A stretch of 30,341 nucleotides of DNA. Origin: CAUZSH01 sp963582935 (GTDB lineage: Bacteria; Pseudomonadota; Gammaproteobacteria; Francisellales; Francisellaceae). The position numbers were made by a program, and so were the translations under genes. Shown here piece by piece: positions 23,889 to 30,341 of this stretch. Each line of letters begins with the position of its first letter. Positions within the stretch are counted from its first letter, which is position 1. The notes under the pieces were generated by a model. The model had not been told where the DNA came from and did no database searches. It worked only from the letters and a program-made list of their open reading frames with translations. The stretch lies in assembly GCA_963582935.1 (NCBI GenBank), contig CAUZSH010000018.1, forward strand, positions 1 through 30,341, read 5' to 3'.

Positions 23889-26741
23889 ATGAGTAAACAC
23901 GATGAAGCCTCAATGGAAGAACTTTGGCAGTCCTCTCAAATTTCAGGGGGAAGTGCTGCCTACCTAGATGATATTTATGAACAATATTTAGAGGACCCAA
24001 ATAGTATTGATGAGGGTTGGAAAAACTATTTTGATAGTATTAGGGGCAGTGAACATGAAGTCTCACACGCTCAAGTTAGACAAGATTTTATAGAGCTTGC
24101 AAAACACCCTCGCGTTGCAAGAATGGCAGCAGCGGCAGACATGGGTGGTAATTTTCCTGATGGTGGAAACAAAGTTTCAGCGGTGATGGATCTTGTATAT
24201 GCTTATCGCTATGTTGGTCATAAGATGGCAAAAATTGATCCGCTAGGGTTGATTCATACTGAAAAAGCAACAGAACTTGAACCAGAGTTTCATGGGTTAC
24301 AGTCCTCAGATCAAAATGAATCCTTTAATGTGGGCGTTTTTTCTGAGAATAAACCTGCAAAATTAAAAGATATTATTAGTAAGCTACAAAGTGTCTATTG
24401 TGCCTCCATCGGTGTGGAATATATGCATTTGACCGATATGGCTGAAAAAATGTGGATCCGTGAGCGCTTTGAGTCTAAGAACAAACCTGTCCCTTCAGTG
24501 CAAAAAAGGTGGTTGTTAGATCGCTTAAGTGCGGCTGAAAGTTTGGAAAAATATTTAGGCATGAAGTATGTAGGGCAGAAGCGTTTTTCTGTAGAAGGTG
24601 CCGAAAGTTTGATTGTTTCATTAAATGGAATCATTGAAAAATCAGGTGGTTATAAAGTTAAAGAAATCATTATTGGGATGGCGCATCGTGGTCGATTAAA
24701 TGTGCTTGTGAATATCATGGGCAAGTCACCTGAGAGTCTCTTTAGAGAGTTTGAAGGGAGCCAAGATAAATTGTTACTGTCGGGTGATGTGAAATATCAC
24801 ATGGGTTTTTCTTCCTATCATAAAACCACCACAGATGATGTACATTTGTCGCTTGCCTTTAATCCTTCTCATTTGGAAACCGTGGATGCGGTTATTGAAG
24901 GCTCTGCGCGGGCGCGCCAAGATCGCCGAGGTGAACAGGGTTATCAACAAGTACTGCCGATTCAAATTCATGGAGATTCCGCATTTTGTGGACAAGGCAT
25001 TGTGATGGAAACACTGGCATTGTCTCAGACACGCTATTATGGCACGGGTGGTACATTACATATTGTGATCAACAACCAAGTTGGTTTCACCACCAATAAG
25101 CGTGAAGATAATCGTAGTAGCTTGTATTGTACTGATATTGCAAAAATGATTGAATGCCCGATCTTTCATGTAAATGCAGACGATCCTGAGGCTGTCTTGA
25201 GAGTCACTGAAATTGCGATGGATTATCGTATGACCTTTAACAAAGATGTGGTCATTGATTTGGTTTGTTATCGTCGTCATGGACATCAAGAAGTAGATGA
25301 GCCAACAGGCACACAGCCTATGATGTACAGCATCATTAAAAAATTGGCGACAACGCGTGGTATCTATGCAGATAAATTGGTTGCTGAGCAAGTGATTACC
25401 GCAGCAGATGCAAAGGGTATTCTCGGCATGTATCGTGAAAAGTTAGATAAAGGTGAAGTCGTTGCAGGGATTTCTGATACAGAACACCCAAGGCAAGATA
25501 AGCTGTTAATGGACTGGTCACCATACTTCGGTCATCTATGGGATGAAAAAGTTTCTACAAAATACAATAAAAAGAAATTAATTGCATTGGCGCATCGTTT
25601 AGGTGAGTTACCTGAGGGATTAACCTTACAACCTCAAGTTCGCAAGGCTTACGATGATCGTAAAAAAATGGCGGATGGTGAGATTGAAGGAAATTGGGGT
25701 TTTGCTGAGCTATTGGCTTATGCGACTTTATTAGAGGAAGGTTATAATCTACGTTTATCCGGTGAGGATACTGGACGGGGTACTTTTTCACATCGTCATG
25801 CGGTATTACATAATTATGATGTTACCAATACTGAATTGCGTGAAACCATTCCACTACAACATATAAATGAAAATGCACAGTGTCATATTATTGATTCTGT
25901 GCTATCAGAGTATGGTGTGCTTGGCTTTGAATATGGCTATAGCTGTTCTGCGCCTGAATCATTAGTGATTTGGGAGGCTCAGTTTGGAGATTTTGCCAAT
26001 ACGGCACAAGTAGTCATTGATCAATTTATTGCTTCTGCTGAAGAAAAGTGGGGACGTTTATGTGGTTTGGTGATGTATTTACCACACGGGCAAGAAGGCG
26101 CGGGTGCTGAGCATTCTTCTGCACGTTTAGAGCGTTATTTGCAATTATGCGCCAATGATAATATGCAGGTTTGTAATGTCACAACACCCGCACAGTTGTT
26201 TCACATGATTCGTCGCCAAATGGTGCGACCACTTCGTAAACCATTAATTGTCATGTCACCAAAAAGTTTATTGCGTCACCCAATGGTGCATTCAACTATA
26301 GATGAGCTTGCCAGTGGACAGTTTTATAATGTTTTGCCAGAGCCTGCAAGTGAAAAAATTGACGCTAAAAAAGTCACCCGTGTACTGCTTTGTTCTGGTA
26401 AGGTGTATTACGATTTATTGACAAGGCGCCATGAGAAAAATATCAAAGACATTGCCATTATCAGACTCGAGCAGCTTTATCCATTCCCAGTGAAAGATAT
26501 TAAAGCTATTTTAAAGCCGTATGCGCATGTGAGTGATATTGTTTGGACGCAAGAAGAGCCTGAAAATCAAGGTGCTTGGCGTATGATTCAACATGAGATC
26601 AGGAAAATACTTGTGAAAGATCAGACGCTTAGCTATGCAGGACGCAAAGCATCTTCGGCACCTGCTGTTGGCTATCCATCATTATTCCATGCCCAGCAAG
26701 CAGAGCTTGTGAATGATGCATTAAAATTATCAAAAAAATAA
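23889..26741 (+). CDS. sucA: 2-oxoglutarate dehydrogenase E1 component SucA
   Basis: E1 decarboxylates 2-oxoglutarate on thiamine diphosphate and passes the succinyl group to the lipoyl arm of SucB. The N-terminal helix typical of E1o, YLDDIYEQYLEDPNSIDEGW, is at residues 25-44. GMAHRGRLNVL is at 263-273, HGDSAFCGQG at 361-370 and NNQVGFTT at 395-402 in the cofactor-binding part. LPHGQEGAGAEHSSARLERYLQ marks the C-terminal half. At 950 residues (933 in E. coli) it is complete. It follows sdhB by 13 bases and precedes sucB by 17. Confidence 0.98.
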   Translation: MSKHDEASMEELWQSSQISGGSAAYLDDIYEQYLEDPNSIDEGWKNYFDSIRGSEHEVSHAQVRQDFIELAKHPRVARMAAAADMGGNFPDGGNKVSAVMDLVYAYRYVGHKMAKIDPLGLIHTEKATELEPEFHGLQSSDQNESFNVGVFSENKPAKLKDIISKLQSVYCASIGVEYMHLTDMAEKMWIRERFESKNKPVPSVQKRWLLDRLSAAESLEKYLGMKYVGQKRFSVEGAESLIVSLNGIIEKSGGYKVKEIIIGMAHRGRLNVLVNIMGKSPESLFREFEGSQDKLLLSGDVKYHMGFSSYHKTTTDDVHLSLAFNPSHLETVDAVIEGSARARQDRRGEQGYQQVLPIQIHGDSAFCGQGIVMETLALSQTRYYGTGGTLHIVINNQVGFTTNKREDNRSSLYCTDIAKMIECPIFHVNADDPEAVLRVTEIAMDYRMTFNKDVVIDLVCYRRHGHQEVDEPTGTQPMMYSIIKKLATTRGIYADKLVAEQVITAADAKGILGMYREKLDKGEVVAGISDTEHPRQDKLLMDWSPYFGHLWDEKVSTKYNKKKLIALAHRLGELPEGLTLQPQVRKAYDDRKKMADGEIEGNWGFAELLAYATLLEEGYNLRLSGEDTGRGTFSHRHAVLHNYDVTNTELRETIPLQHINENAQCHIIDSVLSEYGVLGFEYGYSCSAPESLVIWEAQFGDFANTAQVVIDQFIASAEEKWGRLCGLVMYLPHGQEGAGAEHSSARLERYLQLCANDNMQVCNVTTPAQLFHMIRRQMVRPLRKPLIVMSPKSLLRHPMVHSTIDELASGQFYNVLPEPASEKIDAKKVTRVLLCSGKVYYDLLTRRHEKNIKDIAIIRLEQLYPFPVKDIKAILKPYAHVSDIVWTQEEPENQGAWRMIQHEIRKILVKDQTLSYAGRKASSAPAVGYPSLFHAQQAELVNDALKLSKK

Positions 26742-26758
26742 AATAAGGAAATATACAT

Positions 26759-28252
26759 ATGTCTCAACAAATAAAAGTCCCTACTTTTCCTGAGTCTATC
26801 TCGGAAGGTACGATTGCCACATGGCATAAAAAAGAGGGCGATACGGTTGCTCAAGATGAAGTGATTCTTGAAATTGAAACAGACAAAGTGGTCATGGAAG
26901 TGCCTTCTCCTGCTGATGGTATTATCGACGGGATTACTAAAAATGAAGGAGATACAGTTTTATCTGAGGAAGTAATTGGGAAAATTACTGATGGTGCTCC
27001 AGTTGAAGCCGCTGCAGCACCTGCGACAGTATCTGCACCTGGACCAGCTCAAGGTGGTGAGGTTTCTGAATTAAAGGCACCTTCTTTTCCTGAGTCTATC
27101 TCGGAAGGTACGATCGCAACTTGGCATAAACAGCCAGGTGATGCGATTGCTGAAGGCGAAACCATTGTTGAAATTGAAACAGATAAAGTGATGATGGAAG
27201 TGCCAGCATCTGTAGCAGGCACACTGATTGAATGTGTGAAAGCCGAAGGCGATACGGTTCTCTCGAATGAAGTGATCGGCAAAGTAACAACAGGAGCGGC
27301 AGCACCTGCGACAGCTGATGACTCTCCTGCACCTGAGGCGGATGCAGTACTTGGGCATGCAGCGCTTTCACCAGCGGTAAGAAGAGCCGTTAAAGCCAAT
27401 GATGTGGATGCTTCACAAATTTCAGGCACTGGAAAAGGTGGACGTGTGACTAAACAAGATGTGGCACAACATGTTGCAACTCCTGTGGCAAAACCTGCCG
27501 TTGAATCAAAAGCTCCTGCGGCTGTTGCTACACAACCAGAATATACCGGTGATAGACCAGAGAAACGCGTTAAAATGACACGTTTGCGCCAAACTATTGC
27601 GCGTCGTTTAGTTGAAGTGCAACAAACCAATGCAATCTTAACCACTTTTAATGAAGTGGATATGAAGCCTGTTATGGATATGCGTAAGCAATATAAAGAC
27701 CTTTTCTTAAAGACACATGATGCGAAGCTAGGATTTATGTCTTTCTTCCTCAAAGCGACGACGGAAGCTTTAAAGCGTTTCCCAGAAGTAAATGCATCTA
27801 TTGATGGTACGGATGTGGTATATCACGGTTACTTTGATATTGGGGTCGCAGTTGGCTCTGAGCGTGGTCTTGTTGTTCCTGTGATTCGTAATACAGATCA
27901 ATTATCTTTTGCAGAAATTGAAAGTACCGTGGTTGAGAAAGCGATTAAAGCACGTGATGGCAAACTTTCATTAGAAGAAATGCAAGGCGGCACCTTTACC
28001 ATTACAAACGGTGGAACTTACGGTTCTATGTTGTCCACTCCGATTATCAATGCGCCACAAAGTGCCATTTTGGGGATGCATAACATTGTTGAACGTCCTG
28101 TCGTTCAAAACGGTGAGATTGTGATTCGTCCTATTATGTACATTGCATTGTCTTATGATCATCGCATCATTGATGGTGGCACTTCAGTTCGCTTCTTGAA
28201 AACGATTAAAGAATTGATTGAAGATCCAGCTAGAATGCTATTACAAGTATAG
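26759..28252 (+). CDS. sucB: 2-oxoglutarate dehydrogenase E2 (dihydrolipoyl succinyltransferase) SucB with two lipoyl domains
   Basis: E2 accepts the succinyl group from SucA and transfers it to CoA; it forms the core of the complex. E. coli SucB has one lipoyl domain and about 405 residues. This one has two in tandem (about 3-77 and 103-177) and 497 residues. The lipoylated lysines are Lys43 and Lys143 in EIETDK. Ala/Pro-rich linkers follow each. The E1/E3-binding domain is at about 205-240 (LSPAVRRAVKANDVDASQISGTGKGGRVTKQDV). The catalytic domain starts near 270, with YDHRIIDGG containing the active-site His and Asp. Francisella is known to me to have a similar two-lipoyl SucB. AAGGAA precedes ATG by nine bases. 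Confidence 0.96.
   Translation: MSQQIKVPTFPESISEGTIATWHKKEGDTVAQDEVILEIETDKVVMEVPSPADGIIDGITKNEGDTVLSEEVIGKITDGAPVEAAAAPATVSAPGPAQGGEVSELKAPSFPESISEGTIATWHKQPGDAIAEGETIVEIETDKVMMEVPASVAGTLIECVKAEGDTVLSNEVIGKVTTGAAAPATADDSPAPEADAVLGHAALSPAVRRAVKANDVDASQISGTGKGGRVTKQDVAQHVATPVAKPAVESKAPAAVATQPEYTGDRPEKRVKMTRLRQTIARRLVEVQQTNAILTTFNEVDMKPVMDMRKQYKDLFLKTHDAKLGFMSFFLKATTEALKRFPEVNASIDGTDVVYHGYFDIGVAVGSERGLVVPVIRNTDQLSFAEIESTVVEKAIKARDGKLSLEEMQGGTFTITNGGTYGSMLSTPIINAPQSAILGMHNIVERPVVQNGEIVIRPIMYIALSYDHRIIDGGTSVRFLKTIKELIEDPARMLLQV
26784..27114. repeat. Internal repeat encoding the two lipoyl domains of SucB
   Basis: The 31 bases 26784-26814 recur exactly at 27084-27114, a shift of exactly 300 bases (100 codons). 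Outside this core the two domains are similar but diverged (for example AAATTGAAACAGA followed by C or T at 26871 and 27171). A domain duplication with local gene conversion or selection explains this. Confidence 0.9.
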
Positions 28253-28275
28253 TTTCGCGATACATTCTTGCTTAC

Positions 28276-28281
28276 TATAAT
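28276..28281 (+). promoter_or_regulatory. Possible -10 box for apt inside the sucB-apt gap
   Basis: TATAAT lies 64 bases before apt. The -35 region at 17 bases (TTTCGC) is poor. RNA started here would begin within the terminator stem, so that the hairpin would be incomplete in the apt transcript. This would allow apt expression independent of sucB. Confidence 0.3.
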
Positions 28282-28284
28282 CTT

Positions 28285-28320
28285 AACCAGCCATACATTT
28301 ATATGTCCGGCTGGTTTTTT
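28285..28320 (+). terminator. Intrinsic terminator of the sdh-suc operon
   Basis: AACCAGCC (28285-28292) pairs with GGCTGGTT (28309-28316), with a further short ACAT/ATGT stem inside, followed directly by a run of T (to 28320). It lies 33 bases after the sucB stop and is the clearest terminator in the window. Confidence 0.92.
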
Positions 28321-28344
28321 ATTGTTTAGAACTTGAGGGAGACC

Positions 28345-28881
28345 ATGTCTTTTTTAACAGTAGATGAAATTAGCGCTTTAATTGCCAAGGTGCCTGACTT
28401 TCCTAAGAAAGGGATCTTATTTCAAGATATTACGCCATTGCTAGCCCATCCGAAGGGGATTCCTTCAGTAGTGGAATGCTTCTATCAAATGATCATAGCG
28501 AAGGGCATAAAAGTAGATGTTATTATCGGGATTGAGAGCCGTGGCTTTTTATTTGGTGTCCCTTTATCCGAAAGGCTAGGTGTGGGATTTGTGCCAATCC
28601 GAAAGTCAGGAAAATTACCTAGAGCCGTTTATTTTGAAGAGTATTCGTTAGAATATGGCTCAGATAGACTAGAAATACATAAGGATGCGGTAAAGCCAGG
28701 CGATAATGTAGTGATCGTTGACGATTTACTGGCAACAGGTGGCACGGCTTTAGCTTCAACTTCGTTGATTGAGAAAACGGGTGCTAACCTTCAAGCAATA
28801 ACCTTTTTAATTGAGTTAGTCGGATTGTCTGGTGGTGATAGGTTGTCTGGATATGCCAATGAATCGCTTCTGAAGTACTAG
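28345..28881 (+). CDS. apt: Adenine phosphoribosyltransferase
   Basis: Apt salvages adenine by joining it to PRPP to give AMP. The PRPP-binding motif VVIVDDLLATGGT is at residues 122-134. ESRGFLFG (64-71), PIRKSGKLP (84-92) and the flexible loop with EEYSLEYGSD are typical of this enzyme. It has 178 residues and is complete. The frame opens at TTG 28333, but ATG 28345 is preceded by GAGGGAGA, a strong ribosome binding site, and gives the normal MSFLTVDEI start. It is placed after the sucB terminator, so it is not part of the sdh-suc operon. Confidence 0.96.
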   Translation: MSFLTVDEISALIAKVPDFPKKGILFQDITPLLAHPKGIPSVVECFYQMIIAKGIKVDVIIGIESRGFLFGVPLSERLGVGFVPIRKSGKLPRAVYFEEYSLEYGSDRLEIHKDAVKPGDNVVIVDDLLATGGTALASTSLIEKTGANLQAITFLIELVGLSGGDRLSGYANESLLKY

Positions 28882-28900
28882 ACTTTCTAGCCTATACGGT

Positions 28901-29017
28901 CGAAGACAGAGAACCACGGGAAAGAGGGTTCAGGTCAGATCGAATTAGATCTGTAATTGGGCATAACGTAGTTATGCAGCGGCTACGCCACCAAGCACCA
29001 CGGACCAGGTCCGTGGG
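28901..29017. other. Cluster of stem-loops after apt: candidate structured RNA or palindromic intergenic element
   Basis: Consecutive inverted repeats follow the apt stop. They are GAACC/GGTTC (28911-28915, 28927-28931), CAGATC/GATCTG (28936-28941, 28948-28953), GCATAAC/GTTATGC (28961-28967, 28971-28977, loop GTA), GGC/GCC (28981-28983, 28987-28989, loop TAC), and CCACGGACC/GGTCCGTGG (28998-29006, 29008-29016, one-base centre). CCACGG at 28914-28919 can also pair with CCGTGG at 29011-29016, closing a multibranch structure as an alternative to the last hairpin. The region is visibly richer in G+C than the flanks and codes for nothing on either strand. No T-run follows, so it is not a simple terminator. 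I match it to no known RNA family. Confidence 0.55.
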
Positions 29018-29082
29018 AATCTATATTGTGATATTCATTTCATATATATAAGACATAAAAACTATGAATTATTTTTATTTGT

Positions 29083-29111
29083 TAAAATTGGCTATACTTG
29101 TGCCAATTTTA
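29083..29111 (+). promoter_or_regulatory. Operator-like dyad around the -10 box of the YeiH-family gene
   Basis: TAAAATTGGC (29083-29092) and GCCAATTTTA (29102-29111) are perfect 10-bp inverted copies. Their 9-base centre begins with TATACT (29093-29098), a good -10 box 33 bases before the ATG at 29132. No clear -35 box is visible. The placement is that of a repressor operator covering a promoter. Confidence 0.55.
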
Positions 29112-29131
29112 CAAAGAACTATTAATAAACT

Positions 29132-30163
29132 ATGGACATATTAAATAAGAATTCTAATAAAATGCTGAATGGCGTGTTGATGGTCGTCCTTTTTTCTGTC
29201 GCTGCCATGTGGATTTCAGAGGTTGACTTCGTCAGCGGGCTGGGATTAAGCCCACTTATTATCGGTATTGTCTTGGGAATGGTATATGCCAATACTTTAA
29301 GAGGACATTTACCAAAAGATTGGGGGCCTGGTGTTCAACTTTGTGCGAAAAAAATATTGCGTCTTGCCATCATTCTTTTTGGCTTTAGAATCACCTTTCA
29401 AGATATTGCAGCCGTTGGTTTAGATGGTTTTTTAGTTTCGGCTATGATTGTGATTTCCACCTTTACCCTAGGCACTTATTTGGGCCAAAAATTCTTTGGG
29501 TTAGATAAAGATACGTCTATTTTGGTGTCAGCAGGCAGTGCAATTTGTGGTGCGGCAGCGGTGCTTGCGACAGAGTCTGTATTGAATGCTAAACCATATA
29601 AGAGTGCCGTTGCCGTGGGTACGGTGGTAGTTTTTGGTACTTTGGCAATGTTCTTATACCCCATTTTATATAAGTCTGGAATTTTGAATATGACGCCAGA
29701 AATCTATGGTGTTTATGCCGGTGGTACGATTCATGAAGTGGCACAAGTGGTGGGTGCAGGCAGTGCAGTGAGTGCTCAGGCTGCTGACACAGCGGTGATC
29801 GTTAAAGTGACGCGTGTAATGATGTTAGCACCTATGATGATTATGATTGGGTTGCTCTTTGTGGGTAGAAAAAATGGCGACTCGAATGGAAAACTAAAAG
29901 TGGTAATTCCTTGGTTTGCAGTGCTATTTATTGTGATGGCAGGTATTAATTCTTTGGATATTTTACCGACTATGCTGGTTTCAGGAATTACGCAAATCGA
30001 CACTTTTCTTCTGACCATGGCGATGACGGCATTAGGGATGGAGTCGGGTATTGATAAGTTTAAGCAGGCAGGTATTAAGCCGATTTTACTCGCAACGGTT
30101 TTATTTGTTTGGTTGTTAGTGGGTGGATATTTTATTACGTCACTTTTGATGCATTATGTATAA
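29132..30163 (+). CDS. YeiH/UPF0324-family membrane protein (putative sulfate exporter family)
   Basis: A 343-residue inner-membrane protein with about ten hydrophobic segments. It shows family marks LSPLIIGIVLGMVYANTL near residue 40, ILRLAIILFGFRITFQDI (about 75-92), SAGSAICGAAAVLA, and GGTIHEVAQVVGAG (about 198-211). The last is the most conserved stretch of Cons_hypoth698 (PF03601). Members are annotated as putative sulfate exporters from limited evidence, so the substrate should be taken as unknown. The ribosome binding site is poor. A strong dyad covers its presumed promoter, so it is likely regulated. No LysR-type regulator gene, which often stands beside yeiH, is visible in the window. 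Confidence 0.9.
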   Translation: MDILNKNSNKMLNGVLMVVLFSVAAMWISEVDFVSGLGLSPLIIGIVLGMVYANTLRGHLPKDWGPGVQLCAKKILRLAIILFGFRITFQDIAAVGLDGFLVSAMIVISTFTLGTYLGQKFFGLDKDTSILVSAGSAICGAAAVLATESVLNAKPYKSAVAVGTVVVFGTLAMFLYPILYKSGILNMTPEIYGVYAGGTIHEVAQVVGAGSAVSAQAADTAVIVKVTRVMMLAPMMIMIGLLFVGRKNGDSNGKLKVVIPWFAVLFIVMAGINSLDILPTMLVSGITQIDTFLLTMAMTALGMESGIDKFKQAGIKPILLATVLFVWLLVGGYFITSLLMHYV

Positions 30164-30219
30164 AAATTTATTAAAAATAAAAGTGTGGCAAGTATTATAT
30201 CTTTACCCCGTGTGCAACT
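30164..30219. other. Short AT-rich gap between the YeiH gene and the right-edge fragment
   Basis: I see no gene here. If the right-edge fragment is a transposase, this gap would hold one end of the element, and GTTGCACACGGGGTAAAG (minus strand, just after its stop codon) would be the place to look for a terminal inverted repeat. The other end lies outside the window. Confidence 0.3.
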
Positions 30220-30341
30220 TTATCCAATAATTCCATCCAATTGATTTAATTCCCGACCGAGGTAAATATTTGCATGCATGGCTATTGTGTGCGATAGAAT
30301 TTTTCGATTTATCCGATTATTAAAATGCCACAAATCCCTTG
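30220..30341 (-). CDS. C-terminal fragment of a possible transposase (gene enters from the right edge)
   Basis: On the minus strand one frame is open from the window edge (first full codon at 30339) to a TAA at 30220-30222, 39 residues. It contains LWHFNNRINRKILSHTIAM and ends GRELNQLDGIIG. The basic and aromatic stretch followed by a hydrophobic helix and a short tail resembles the C-terminus of DDE-type transposases, but I cannot assign an IS family and the match is from memory of the general pattern only. It could instead be the end of an unrelated gene. The other two frames on this strand close within 11 codons. Confidence 0.4.
   Translation of the reverse strand, partial: RDLWHFNNRINRKILSHTIAMHANIYLGRELNQLDGIIG

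Noticed and set aside
27049..27753. 234-codon minus-strand frame inside sucB
   Set aside because: It is antisense to the Ala/Pro-rich linkers and lipoyl repeats of SucB, which lack stop codons on the other strand. It shows Ser/Ala/Thr-rich low complexity and no start signals.
28892..29020. 42-codon minus-strand open frame across the stem-loop cluster
   Set aside because: It contains no ATG, GTG or TTG start codon and is bounded by stops at both ends. The region is explained better by its inverted repeats.
28955..29020. Integron attC-like site (GCATAAC/GTTATGC)
   Set aside because: The arms do not fit the RYYYAAC/GTTRRRY cores, and there is no integrase or cassette nearby.
1..30341. tRNA or rRNA genes, CRISPR arrays, complete insertion sequences, toxin-antitoxin or phage genes
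   Set aside because: I looked on both strands for cloverleaf arms, regularly spaced repeats and typical proteins, and found none apart from the doubtful transposase end at 30220-30341.

Overview
The window is a gene-dense stretch of AT-rich bacterial chromosome (I judge about 40% G+C by eye). The gene set is that of a gammaproteobacterium: prfB with the classical +1 frameshift, rsmG, priA with eight zinc cysteines, rimO, and an uninterrupted sdhCDAB-sucAB cluster whose SdhC/SdhD sequences resemble the E. coli type. Low G+C plus two-lipoyl SucB suggests a host-associated lineage (Cardiobacteriales/Ignatzschineriaceae-like or Francisella-like). That placement is inference and I do not name a genus.

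Layout. 1-5074: the end of an unknown membrane protein gene (minus), prfB (minus), rsmG (plus), then an MFS transporter and an APC amino-acid permease forming a two-gene minus-strand unit. 5326-9252: priA, a DUF47/PhoU-like protein and a PiT phosphate transporter, all plus. 9271-13011: a minus-strand run of a DUF481-like outer-membrane protein, an MscS channel and a 604-residue protein joining a degenerate class II glutamine amidotransferase domain to a transglutaminase. 13120-16410: divergent from it, a 1096-residue transglutaminase-DUF2126 (predicted amidoligase) protein. 16489-18682: a nitrilase-family amidase and rimO. 18693-20425: a small membrane protein, an alpha/beta hydrolase and the fluoride channel crcB, all minus. 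20629-28252: sdhC-sdhD-sdhA-sdhB-sucA-sucB, ending in a clear intrinsic terminator. 28345-30163: apt, a 250-base intergenic region full of stem-loops, and a YeiH-family transporter. 30220-30341: what may be the 3' end of a transposase gene entering from the right.

Function. The sdh-suc operon supplies two consecutive parts of the TCA cycle (succinate dehydrogenase, and E1/E2 of 2-oxoglutarate dehydrogenase). E3 and succinyl-CoA synthetase are not in the window. DUF47-PiT is a familiar phosphate uptake pair. The most unusual part is 9.2-16.4 kb. Two transglutaminase proteins face each other across a 108-base promoter region. One carries a predicted amide-forming domain, and the other carries an amidotransferase domain that seems to have lost its N-terminal nucleophile cysteine and its usual arginine. 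An osmotic channel and an outer-membrane barrel follow on the same strand. This looks like a peptide- or protein-modifying system, possibly tied to the envelope.

Non-coding structure is rich for so compact a region. There is a perfect 25-bp-arm inverted repeat between crcB and sdhC, a short dyad lying on an extended -10 box before sdhC, a 10-bp-arm dyad around the -10 of the YeiH gene, and a cluster of consecutive stem-loops after apt. I see no tRNA, rRNA, CRISPR array or complete insertion sequence, and no gene-free stretch longer than 300 bases.
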